Source: Candidatus Physcocola equi
GTDB lineage: Bacteria > Bacteroidota > Bacteroidia > Bacteroidales > Paludibacteraceae
NCBI GenBank assembly: GCA_018064855.1
Contig: JAGHUM010000068.1
Location: 20,276 to 84,275, forward strand
Reading direction: 5' to 3'
DNA length: 64,000 nt
Shown here: one piece after another, positions 1 to 7,179 of the stretch
Layout of the letters: every line of letters starts with the position of its first letter
Numbering within the stretch: the stretch's first letter is position 1
Position numbers and translations under genes: made by a program
Notes under the pieces: model-generated
Told to the model about the DNA's origin: nothing
What the model saw: the letters and a program-made list of their open reading frames with translations, nothing else
The model's database searches: none

Positions 1-454
1 CGTTATTGTTTGAGCCTTCTGTTGAAAATTTTATGGATTCTGGGAAATCAAGTTCCAGGTTCTTCCATGCGTAACTGGTTGAACCTCCGGGGTAAATGTA
101 TGAATCGCTTGAAATGGCAGAACCTGGCCTGAAATGTGTGCCATATCCCTCCAGTCTGTCGTAGTCGGCAAAAGGATTGGAACAATTGTTGGCAAAGGCA
201 GGTTTTATGAAGATTGCTAATATGCATATACATATTGCTATCTTCAATAATCTTAATTCAAAAATTGTTGAAAACAGTTTTTTGCCCCTTTTAATACGTA
301 AAAACCTATCTGGTTTGTTATCAGTTTTTGCGTTCGCATTGTTCGTGCATGCTGCACATTCGTTTGCTTTAGCATTGTTACAAAATAGTGGCAATACAGC
401 AAACGGCAAGACCATAGCAATGGCCATGCGATTTAACGCCCAATTTTGTCTCAT
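1..454 (-). CDS. Partial exported/membrane protein of unknown function, cut by the left window edge
   Basis: An uninterrupted minus-strand frame starts at an ATG at 452-454 and reads about 151 codons to the window edge without a stop, so the C-terminus is missing. Seen: two hydrophobic stretches, residues about 10-26 ending in a possible signal-peptidase site (AKA-NE), and residues about 70-88 ending in PAFA-NN, which also looks like a signal peptide. A basic stretch (FLRIKRGKKL) lies between them. The part after residue 90 is polar, Ser/Gly/Tyr-rich and looks extracellular. No family recognised. It may be a two-pass membrane protein, or translation may really begin downstream at a non-ATG codon so that only the second hydrophobic stretch is the signal peptide. 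Confidence concerns the reading frame, not a function. Confidence 0.6.
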   Translation of the reverse strand, partial: MRQNWALNRMAIAMVLPFAVLPLFCNNAKANECAACTNNANAKTDNKPDRFLRIKRGKKLFSTIFELRLLKIAICICILAIFIKPAFANNCSNPFADYDRLEGYGTHFRPGSAISSDSYIYPGGSTSYAWKNLELDFPESIKFSTEGSNNN

Positions 455-482
455 CTATATATGTAGTATTAACTTTAAATAT

Positions 483-504
483 GAAGTTGTAGTGGCGCAA
501 CTTC
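483..504. repeat. Inverted repeat upstream of the left-edge gene
   Basis: GAAGTTG (483-489) and CAACTTC (498-504) form a 7-bp inverted repeat with an 8-base spacer, 30-50 bases before the start codon at 454. It could be an operator or a small leader hairpin. The role is unknown. Confidence 0.35.
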
Positions 505-564
505 CTCTGTAATCAATTTACTTTACAACACACAAATTTAGTGAAATTCTTTTTTTCTACAAAA

Positions 565-593
565 AAAGTGAAGCATTGGTCATGCTTCACTTT
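565..593 (-). terminator. Rho-independent terminator, leftward
   Basis: A 12-bp perfect stem (565-576 with 582-593, core GTGAAGCAT/ATGCTTCAC) with a 5-base loop. Read leftward it is followed by a run of seven T. It lies beyond another leftward terminator at 739-773, so it appears to end a separate short transcript rather than the regulator gene. Confidence 0.7.
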
Positions 594-722
594 CAAACAA
601 ACATTTTAGATAGAGATTATAGCTTACTATATAGATTGTTTTCCATCGATTTCAGAAAAACAATTTAGTAAAATCATTATTCGGATGCCAAAACTCTTGT
701 TGTCGTTTTCGTTTTGACGTTG
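565..722 (-). ncRNA. Candidate small RNA or short-peptide transcript
   Basis: Between the terminator of the LytTR gene (739-773) and a second leftward terminator (565-593), the minus strand has a TAAATTTG box (plus positions 722-729), which fits the Bacteroidetes -7 consensus TAnnTTTG. A TTTG lies about 21 bases upstream of it, inside the terminator loop region. The predicted transcript is about 130-150 bases. It also holds a 16-codon frame (minus 677 to 627, MILLNCFSEIDGKQSI). This is inferred from a promoter and terminator only; no RNA family was recognised. Confidence 0.25.
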
Positions 723-738
723 CAAATTTAACGCAAAA

Positions 739-773
739 AACCGCCTATCTCCAAATGGGTGGGATAGACGGTT
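739..773 (-). terminator. Terminator of the LytTR regulator gene
   Basis: Arms 739-751 and 761-773 pair with one mismatch and one G-T pair. Read leftward the stem is followed by six T. It lies about 115 bases after the stop codon of the regulator gene that ends at 886. Confidence 0.75.
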
Positions 774-885
774 CATTTATGTGATTATTGCTCGTTTTTG
801 TGATGAATCGCATTTTTCTGTGATGAAATGCTATTTGGAAAATTTAGTCAAATTTTGTAAGTGTTATTTTGTAATAGTTTGTCGA

Positions 886-1980
886 TTAGGAGATTGCTTT
901 GCTGAAAGCTGACGTAAAACTCCTAGATACAGGAATTCCGCTTTTGTAGCCGTCTATACTTATTCTATAGCCCTGACTGTTGCCTTCTACACCTTTAACG
1001 TGGTTAATATTGACGATAAATGCTCTGTGGACTCTTATGAGATTTTGTGAATCCGCCAGCATGATCTCCAATTGTTTCATGGTTTGCCTAAGCTGGCTTG
1101 CTTTTATTTCTTTGTTTTTATCGTAGTAGGTGATGGTGATGTAGTTTCCTTCCGCCTCTGCTGCAATAAAGTCTTTTTCATCAATTGAGATTGAGTCTTG
1201 TGTGGTGCCGTAAAGCGTTATCGTCTTTGATGGCGCCACCTCTTTTACTTTATTGTAATTGTCCGATAATCGTTTGTTTATGTCTTCCAATTCTTTCTCT
1301 AAATCTTCACTCTTTTTTGCAAGGTAGAGAGTTCTCGGATCTTCAATATATAGACTTGATGATAAGAGAATGAAAGTCGGCACTATTGACGTAAGCAGTG
1401 CTTCTGGATAATAGCATTGTACTGTTGTGATTGTTGCTAATGACCAGAATAAATTCATGGATGTGCTTCTGACATACTTATTTATGTCATTCCACGAATT
1501 TAGAATAACTCCAAAATATACTATTAGTGTAAGAATGATGTATGTGTAAATAATATAAACGGGCAATCCCATTGAATAGAATGTGATGTCACCTTCCACA
1601 TAATAAACCATCGGCATAGAAGCAGTCATACCTACTAAAGCTGTAAATAGCGCAATCTTGGATACTTTATATAGTATTTGTTTTCTAAAGTCTCCATGTA
1701 TTATGCTTAGCAGATAGCAGAATGTGCCATGCACAACTACCATAAGGGAAATATAGAATACCCAGTGTACTATGTCATTGAAGTGGTTGGGTAATATGTT
1801 TATGTGATTTACTGTCCATGCTGATAAACCATCAAAGATTATTTCAATCATGCAAATAAGTTGTAGTCTGAGGTAAATCTTCGATTGTTTAATGCCAAGA
1901 TGACGAGCCAGTCTTTGGTATCTTATGATTGGAAGCAGTAAAATCAAAAAGCAACCTAATTGAAGCTTTATATCTTCCAT
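886..1980 (-). CDS. Membrane-embedded LytTR-type transcription regulator
   Basis: 364 residues. Residues about 1-220 hold six to seven hydrophobic helices; a short charged coiled coil follows (about 222-250, SEDLEKELEDINKRL). Residues about 255-358 form a LytTR DNA-binding domain, recognised by the pattern AAEAEGNYITI, then LRQTMKQLE, and the typical LIRVHRAFIVNINHVKGV. LytTR domains usually sit behind a receiver domain in two-component regulators; here there is none, and the sensor part is a membrane domain, so the protein is probably a one-component regulator tied to the inner membrane. The signal is unknown. It lies just after the infB terminator and is transcribed in the same direction, ending at its own terminator (739-773). 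Targets cannot be read from the window. Confidence 0.85.
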   Translation of the reverse strand: MEDIKLQLGCFLILLLPIIRYQRLARHLGIKQSKIYLRLQLICMIEIIFDGLSAWTVNHINILPNHFNDIVHWVFYISLMVVVHGTFCYLLSIIHGDFRKQILYKVSKIALFTALVGMTASMPMVYYVEGDITFYSMGLPVYIIYTYIILTLIVYFGVILNSWNDINKYVRSTSMNLFWSLATITTVQCYYPEALLTSIVPTFILLSSSLYIEDPRTLYLAKKSEDLEKELEDINKRLSDNYNKVKEVAPSKTITLYGTTQDSISIDEKDFIAAEAEGNYITITYYDKNKEIKASQLRQTMKQLEIMLADSQNLIRVHRAFIVNINHVKGVEGNSQGYRISIDGYKSGIPVSRSFTSAFSKAIS

Positions 1981-2023
1981 TTTTTTTGTGTTATCAGGCG
2001 AATTGTGTGATAATTAAAACAAA

Positions 2024-2048
2024 AAGCGGGACAATCTCTGCCCCGCTT
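2024..2048 (-). terminator. Terminator of the rimP-nusA-infB operon
   Basis: AAGCGGG (2024-2030) pairs with CCCGCTT (2042-2048). Leftward it is followed by T5G and T4, 28 bases after the infB stop codon. Confidence 0.8.
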
Positions 2049-2075
2049 ATATATGATTTAGAGCAATAAAGGATT

Positions 2076-4805
2076 TTATTGTTCCAATTTTCTTGCTACT
2101 TCGATTTCATCGTAGGCTTCGATGATATCTCCGTTTTGAATGTCATTGTAATTGTTGATGTTCAAGCCGCATTCCATTCCGGAAGTTACTTCTTTCGCAT
2201 CGTCTTTGAATCGTTTCAAACTTTCGAGTGATCCTGTATGGATAACGATACCCTCGCGGATGACACGAACCTTGCTGGTACGTTTCACCTTACCTTCACG
2301 CACTAAGCAACCTGCGATTGTGCCGACTTTTGAAATCTTGAAGACGTTCTGAACTTCGAGCTGACCAGTAACTTGTTCGCGCACTTCTGGTGAAAGCATA
2401 CCTTCCATGGCGTCTTTGATCTGTTCGATTGCGTCATACACGATAGAGTAGAGGCGGATATCGATTTTCTCTTTTTCTGCGAGTTTGCGCGCCGATTGTG
2501 AAGGACGTACTTGGAAGCCGACGATGATGGCGTCTGACGCTGCTGCAAGCATGACGTCCGATTCTGAAATCTGACCCACTGCTTTGTGAATGACCTGAAC
2601 TTCGATTTCCGGAGTTGACAATTTGATGAGAGAGTCGGTAAGTGCTTCCACAGTACCGTCCACGTCTGCCTTGATGATGATCTTGAGCTCGTGGAATTCG
2701 CCCTGTGCTTTTCTTCGTCCGAGTTCCTCCAAAGTGAGGTGGGTGGAAGTGCGAAGGCTTTGCTCGCGTTGAAGTTGGTCTCTCTTGCTTGCGATTTCAC
2801 GTGCTTCCTGGTCGGTATCCATCACGTTGAGCTTGTCACCTGCCTGTGGCGCACCGTTAAGGCCAAGCACGAGGGCTGGCTGTGCGGGTTTAACCTCGGT
2901 CACGCGCTGTCCACGTTCGTTAAACATCGCCTTGACTTTACCATAGTTGGTACCTGCGACACAGACGTCACCAACACGAAGCGTACCGTTGTTGACCAGT
3001 ACGGTTGAGGTGTAGCCACGTCCTTTGTCGAGCTGGCTTTCAATGATGATACCACTTGCCTTTCTGTTTGGGTTTGCCTTGAGGTCGAGCATTTCGGCTT
3101 CGAGCAATACCTTTTCCATAAGGTCTTCCACGCCAGTTCCTTTCTTGGCAGCGATTTCCTGACACTGGTATTTACCACCCCAATCTTCAACGAGGTAGTT
3201 CATAGCCGCGAGCGATTCTCTGATTTTGTCAGGGTTTGCTGATGGCTTATCACATTTGTTAATAGCAAATACGATAGGAATACCTGCGTTTGCTGCGTGG
3301 TTGATCGCTTCCTTGGTTTGTGGCATGACGTCGTCGTCGGCTGCTACAATGATAATGGCAATGTCGGCAACCTGTGCACCACGGGCACGCATCGCTGTGA
3401 AGGCTTCGTGACCTGGAGTGTCGAGGAACGAAATCTGCTGTCCGTTAGGAAGTGTTACGTTGTATGCACCAATGTGTTGTGTGATGCCACCGGCCTCACC
3501 TGCGATCACGTTGGTGTTTCGGATGTAGTCGAGCAATGAAGTCTTACCATGGTCAACGTGGCCCATCACAGTTACAACTGGCGGACGGCTCATCAATTCT
3601 TCTGGTTTGTCGTCTTCTTCCTGGATGGCTTCGGCTACTTCTGCACTGATATATTCGGTCTTGAACCCAAATTCGCTTGCTACGAGGTTGATGGTTTCGG
3701 CATCAAGACGCTGGTTGATAGATACCATCTGACCAAGCATCATACATTTGCTGATGACTTCTACCACCGATACACCCATCATGACAGCCATGTCGTTGGC
3801 TGTAACGAATTCGGTTACGCGCAAAGTTTCTTTTTCTTTGCTTTCTTCAAGTTCCTGTTTTCTGCGTTGCTCTGCTTGCTGCTCACGTTTGTCGTGACGG
3901 TGCTTAGCCGAGTTTTTATTTGGCAACTGCTTGTTTGTGAGCTCTTTCTTTGTTTTCTTGATGTTTTCGTATGCTTCGCGCTGCAAATCATCTTCCGACA
4001 AGCCTTTGCTCTTTTTCTTATTCCCGTGCTTGCCTGGTCTGCCGCCTCCACCGTTGTTGCCATTGTTGTTGCCACCGTTGTCGTTCGAACGGTAATTGTC
4101 AACATCGATTCTTTCCTTTTGTGCTGAGATGCGGTTGCGTTTTCTGCGTTCTCCGTTTTCTCCGCTCTCGTTATTGTCGTTTCCGTTCCCGCCGTTGTTG
4201 AATCTGGCGTCACGTTCGCGTTTTCTCTCTTCCTTCGATTTTTTCTTAGGACGAGTCTGTTGGTTAATCGAGTCGAGGTCGAGTTTGCCAAGAACTTTGA
4301 TGTTTGGTTGAGGCTCTGCTTTGCCTAAAATCTTCGCTGCAGAAGTCACTTCCACTTCATCTGTTGTAGAGGCATTTGTTGTTTCCTCCTTCTTTGGCTC
4401 TGCAGGCTTGCTGGCAGGAGCCTCGTTTTGTGGCTTGCTCTGTGTGTTTTTGGGTTTCACAGGATTTCCCTTTTTATCGAGTTCGATTTTTCCAACAGCG
4501 TGGACTTGTATCGTTTTCGGCACTTCTGTCTTGATTTCTTCCGGCTTCTTCTTCTCGTTGAAGCCTTCAATGGCTACAGAAGAGTTTTTCCCTTTCTCAT
4601 GTCTTTGCCTTGTGATGTCTTCAGCAACGGCTTTGGCTTCCATGTCTGGTTTGAATTCCTTGTAAACGAGGGAAACCTGTTCGTCAGACAATGTTTGGTT
4701 TGGGTTGTTACTAGTCAGTGCTTTCCCTTTTCTTTCGAAGAATTCAATGACTGTATTGGCGCCTACTCCAACTTCTTTGGCAATTTGGACTAATCTTTTT
4801 GACAT
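2076..4805 (-). CDS. infB: Translation initiation factor IF-2
   Basis: 909 residues from the chosen start. IF-2 is the GTPase that places initiator tRNA on the 30S subunit. The start [13 protein letters not shown] is the usual IF-2 N-terminus; the frame stays open upstream to an ATG at 4922, but those 39 residues do not resemble IF-2. Residues about 60-300 are a long charged linker rich in Asn/Gly/Lys/Glu with a G/N run. A second IF2-N domain follows near residue 340 ([16 protein letters not shown]). The GTPase has GHVDHGKT near residue 414, DTPGHEAF and NKCDKP. The C-terminal half matches domains II-IV. It is the last gene of rimP-nusA-infB, separated from nusA by an unusually long 303-base gap. 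Confidence 0.97.
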   Translation of the reverse strand: MSKRLVQIAKEVGVGANTVIEFFERKGKALTSNNPNQTLSDEQVSLVYKEFKPDMEAKAVAEDITRQRHEKGKNSSVAIEGFNEKKKPEEIKTEVPKTIQVHAVGKIELDKKGNPVKPKNTQSKPQNEAPASKPAEPKKEETTNASTTDEVEVTSAAKILGKAEPQPNIKVLGKLDLDSINQQTRPKKKSKEERKRERDARFNNGGNGNDNNESGENGERRKRNRISAQKERIDVDNYRSNDNGGNNNGNNGGGGRPGKHGNKKKSKGLSEDDLQREAYENIKKTKKELTNKQLPNKNSAKHRHDKREQQAEQRRKQELEESKEKETLRVTEFVTANDMAVMMGVSVVEVISKCMMLGQMVSINQRLDAETINLVASEFGFKTEYISAEVAEAIQEEDDKPEELMSRPPVVTVMGHVDHGKTSLLDYIRNTNVIAGEAGGITQHIGAYNVTLPNGQQISFLDTPGHEAFTAMRARGAQVADIAIIIVAADDDVMPQTKEAINHAANAGIPIVFAINKCDKPSANPDKIRESLAAMNYLVEDWGGKYQCQEIAAKKGTGVEDLMEKVLLEAEMLDLKANPNRKASGIIIESQLDKGRGYTSTVLVNNGTLRVGDVCVAGTNYGKVKAMFNERGQRVTEVKPAQPALVLGLNGAPQAGDKLNVMDTDQEAREIASKRDQLQREQSLRTSTHLTLEELGRRKAQGEFHELKIIIKADVDGTVEALTDSLIKLSTPEIEVQVIHKAVGQISESDVMLAAASDAIIVGFQVRPSQSARKLAEKEKIDIRLYSIVYDAIEQIKDAMEGMLSPEVREQVTGQLEVQNVFKISKVGTIAGCLVREGKVKRTSKVRVIREGIVIHTGSLESLKRFKDDAKEVTSGMECGLNINNYNDIQNGDIIEAYDEIEVARKLEQ

Positions 4806-5108
4806 ATTTTTATTGACGATATTCTCTTTAAGAAATGACCGGAAAAACGTTCCCACGCGTTTCCCCACAATAAATAGTTTTAATAACACTTTCGGCTTTG
4901 CTACTTCTGTGCGGATGTTCAATGGAACATTCGGAAGAGGCAGGCTGGCCTATTGTGACAATAATCGTTGCTTTGGCGCACTGAGCCTCGGCAAGGTGAG
5001 AGTGAAATGTTGCTTTTATTGTGAGGTGAGCATTGCTGGTTTATGGCAAGAGGCTAACGAAAGCAACCAGACACAATTTGATCAGACGTTAACATAAGAC
5101 GAGAGCGA
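4806..5108 (-). other. infB leader: Long untranslated region between nusA and infB
   Basis: 303 bases without a convincing gene in an otherwise tightly packed operon. It contains a hairpin at 4911-4934 (ATGTTC/GAACAT core, 9-bp arms with one wobble) and a 13-base palindrome TATTGTGACAATA at 4951-4963. The infB frame is open through the proximal 117 bases, but those codons do not look like IF-2. I saw no TAnnTTTG promoter in it. It may be a structured leader controlling infB, or it may hold a secondary promoter of another class. Confidence 0.4.
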
Positions 5109-6437
5109 TTAGGCCTCTTCGGCAGGAGCGTCTGTTCCTTCTTCAGACTGATCAGCAGCCTCAACATCCGCTTCGTCGATGCGGAACTGTTCGTTGATGA
5201 TGTCAAGCACTTCATCGATTGTCTCCTCTTCAAGGTCGGTGCGGTCGATGAGTTCTTGTCTTGGAATTTTGATGACTTCCTTCGCGGTGCTGCAACCGAT
5301 GTTTTTGAGCGCTTCAATAACCCAAGCATCGATTTCGTCGAGGAATTCGTCAAGATAATAGTCGTTGGCGTCGTGGCCGTCTGCGTCGTCTCTGAACACT
5401 TCTATCTTGTATTCAGTGAGCATATTTGCCAACTTGATGTTGTTGCCGTTCTTACCGATGGCAAGGGAGATTTCCTCACTGTGCAGGAACACGTCTGCAC
5501 GTTTGTGCTCGTCAAATACGCTGATGTCTGAAACATGAGCAGGACTGAGCGCACGCGAGATGAAGAGTTTCAAGTTGTCGGTATATTGGATAACATCAAT
5601 GTTTTCGTTTCTCAATTCGCGAACGATTCCGTGGATACGCGCACCCTTCATGCCGACGCATGCACCAACTGGGTCGATACGTTCGTCGTAAGATTCAACT
5701 GCAACTTTAGCGCGCTCGCCTGGGATGCGTGCGATTTTGCGGATTGTGATGAGTCCGTCGAGAATTTCAGGAACGTCGCGTTCAAACAAACGCTGGAGGA
5801 ACAAAGGTGATGTGCGCGAAAGAATGATTTTTGGGTCATTGTTTCTGTTGTCCACCTTGGCAACCACTGCTGTTACCTTGTCGCCTTTGCGGTAGAAGTC
5901 GCCAGGAATCTGTTCCGATTTTGGCAAAGACATTTCGTTGCCTTCGTCATCCACGAGGAGCATTTCCTTTTTCCAAACCTGATATACTTCGGCAGAAATT
6001 ACGGTGCCGACTTTCTCTTTATATTTGTTGTAGAGGTTATCTTTTTGGAGGTCAAGGATTTTAGATCCGAGAGTCTGACGGAGATTGAGCACTGCACGAC
6101 GTCCGAAGTCGGAGAAGTTGACCTGTTCGGCGTATGTGTCGCCGATGTTCATGTCTTCATTGCCTTCGATTTTGTGAACTTCAGAAAGTGTGATTTCTTT
6201 GTTCTCATCCTCAAGGTCTTCGTCTGCTACCACTTCTCTGTTGCGGTATATTTCGAGGTCGCCTTTTTTGGCGTTGATGATGACGTCGTAGTTCTCATCC
6301 GAGCCGACCATTTTTGAAATGACGCTGCGGAAAGAGTCTTCCAGTACGCTCACTAATGTGTTTCTATCGATTTTTTTCTCTTCTGTGTATTTGGAGAATA
6401 TTTCAGCCAAATCCACTACGTCTTGCTTTGCAGCCAT
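5109..6437 (-). CDS. nusA: Transcription termination/antitermination protein NusA
   Basis: 442 residues. NusA binds RNA polymerase and nascent RNA and modulates pausing, termination and antitermination. Seen in order: the polymerase-binding N-terminal domain (about 1-125), the S1 domain (about 135-200, VGTVISAEVYQVWKKEMLL), KH1 (about 230-290, GACVGMKGARIHGIVREL), KH2 (about 300-375, IAIGKNGNNIKLA), and a short C-terminal helix-hairpin region ending in an acidic tail (EEGTDAPAEEA). It lacks the two long acidic repeats found at the C-terminus of the enterobacterial protein, as expected for this phylum. It begins 1 base after the rimP stop codon, so the two are surely co-transcribed. Confidence 0.96.
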   Translation of the reverse strand: MAAKQDVVDLAEIFSKYTEEKKIDRNTLVSVLEDSFRSVISKMVGSDENYDVIINAKKGDLEIYRNREVVADEDLEDENKEITLSEVHKIEGNEDMNIGDTYAEQVNFSDFGRRAVLNLRQTLGSKILDLQKDNLYNKYKEKVGTVISAEVYQVWKKEMLLVDDEGNEMSLPKSEQIPGDFYRKGDKVTAVVAKVDNRNNDPKIILSRTSPLFLQRLFERDVPEILDGLITIRKIARIPGERAKVAVESYDERIDPVGACVGMKGARIHGIVRELRNENIDVIQYTDNLKLFISRALSPAHVSDISVFDEHKRADVFLHSEEISLAIGKNGNNIKLANMLTEYKIEVFRDDADGHDANDYYLDEFLDEIDAWVIEALKNIGCSTAKEVIKIPRQELIDRTDLEEETIDEVLDIINEQFRIDEADVEAADQSEEGTDAPAEEA

Positions 6438-6438
6438 A

Positions 6439-6909
6439 CTATTTGAAATTGATAGTGTATTTAGTATATTTTATATTGTCATAGGTGAATTCGGTTGCCA
6501 CGATGGTTTCCACCTTTCGTTTGGCACCTTCTGGTTTCACCATCATTTTTTCCTCGATCGTGAAACCGTTTTCCGATACATTTGTTACAATCCCTTTGTG
6601 CTTCTTCCCGTCTTTGGCGAGCACTTCCACCTCTTGGCCTTGTGCTTTGACGTATTGCTGAGTCACTTTAAAAGGGGTTGTGAGCCCTGGTGAGCCGACC
6701 TCCAATTCATAGTCTTCCACTTCTCTGTCAAGTCGTTCCTCTATGAATCGGGTAAGTTCCTCGCAATCGCCGATGGAAATCGCATCTTCATTGTCAATCT
6801 CTACGAGGATGGCATTGTCGCGGCCGACCACAACATCCACGATGAAATATCCAGCTTTCCCTGAGGTGTATTCCTCAACAATCTCTTTTACTTGCTTTTG
6901 TTCAATCAT
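6439..6909 (-). CDS. rimP: Ribosome maturation factor RimP
   Basis: 156 residues, the normal length. RimP assists assembly of the 30S subunit. The N-terminal domain contains the characteristic VGSPGLTTPF segment (residues about 91-100), and a small SH3-like C-terminal domain follows. It is the first gene of the conserved rimP-nusA-infB operon, preceded by a consensus promoter and a terminator-like hairpin in the leader. Confidence 0.94.
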   Translation of the reverse strand: MIEQKQVKEIVEEYTSGKAGYFIVDVVVGRDNAILVEIDNEDAISIGDCEELTRFIEERLDREVEDYELEVGSPGLTTPFKVTQQYVKAQGQEVEVLAKDGKKHKGIVTNVSENGFTIEEKMMVKPEGAKRKVETIVATEFTYDNIKYTKYTINFK

Positions 6910-6960
6910 TTCTCTGGATTCGTTTTGAAAAACGAAAAGTGAAAACTATTATTAACAAAA

Positions 6961-6985
6961 AGTGGTGAACTAACAGCCCACCACT
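6961..6985 (-). terminator. Terminator-like hairpin in the rimP leader (possible attenuator)
   Basis: AGTGGTG (6961-6967) pairs with CACCACT (6979-6985). Read leftward the 7-bp stem is followed by T5GTT. It lies between the predicted rimP promoter (6999-7029) and the rimP start at 6909, so polymerase starting the operon must pass it within about 35 bases. It may attenuate the operon; NusA is encoded downstream and could act on it. Confidence 0.5.
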
Positions 6986-6998
6986 ATTGAATTCACCG

Positions 6999-7029
6999 CA
7001 AAGATAGGTTTTTATTTTCGTTTTGCCAA
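6999..7029 (-). promoter_or_regulatory. Promoter of rimP-nusA-infB
   Basis: On the minus strand TATCTTTG (plus 6999-7006) matches the Bacteroidetes -7 box TAnnTTTG. A TTG lies 20 bases upstream (plus 7027-7029). The expected start near 6991 gives a leader of about 80 bases. Confidence 0.7.
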
Positions 7030-7090
7030 ATTTTTCCCGGCTAATCATGCGCTTTTCCTGCTTTTTTGTGCGAAATGTTTATTTTTTTCG

Positions 7091-7098
7091 TAAGTTTG
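7091..7098 (+). promoter_or_regulatory. Possible promoter of the coiled-coil protein gene
   Basis: TAAGTTTG matches TAnnTTTG. The nearest TTG (7066-7068) is 22 bases upstream, slightly too far. The predicted leader to the ATG at 7180 is about 75 bases. Confidence 0.45.
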
Positions 7099-7179
7099 TA
7101 AATTGAATTATCGGGCGAAGTCTGTAATCTTTCTTGCAGATTTTCCCTAATGGTTATATATTCATAAGTTAATTGCTTG

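Noticed and set aside
177..512. 111-codon plus-strand frame at the left edge
   Set aside because: Opposite an open minus-strand frame that runs off the window and has a membrane-protein start; the plus frame has no support.
3549..4127. 192-codon plus-strand frame
   Set aside because: Lies entirely opposite infB, whose domains are unmistakable; the hydrophobic composition is an artefact of Lys/Glu codons.
4806..4922. 39-residue N-terminal extension of infB
   Set aside because: IF-2 proteins begin MS-K-R-(L/I)-xx-(I/V)AKE; the extra residues do not resemble the family, although the frame is open.
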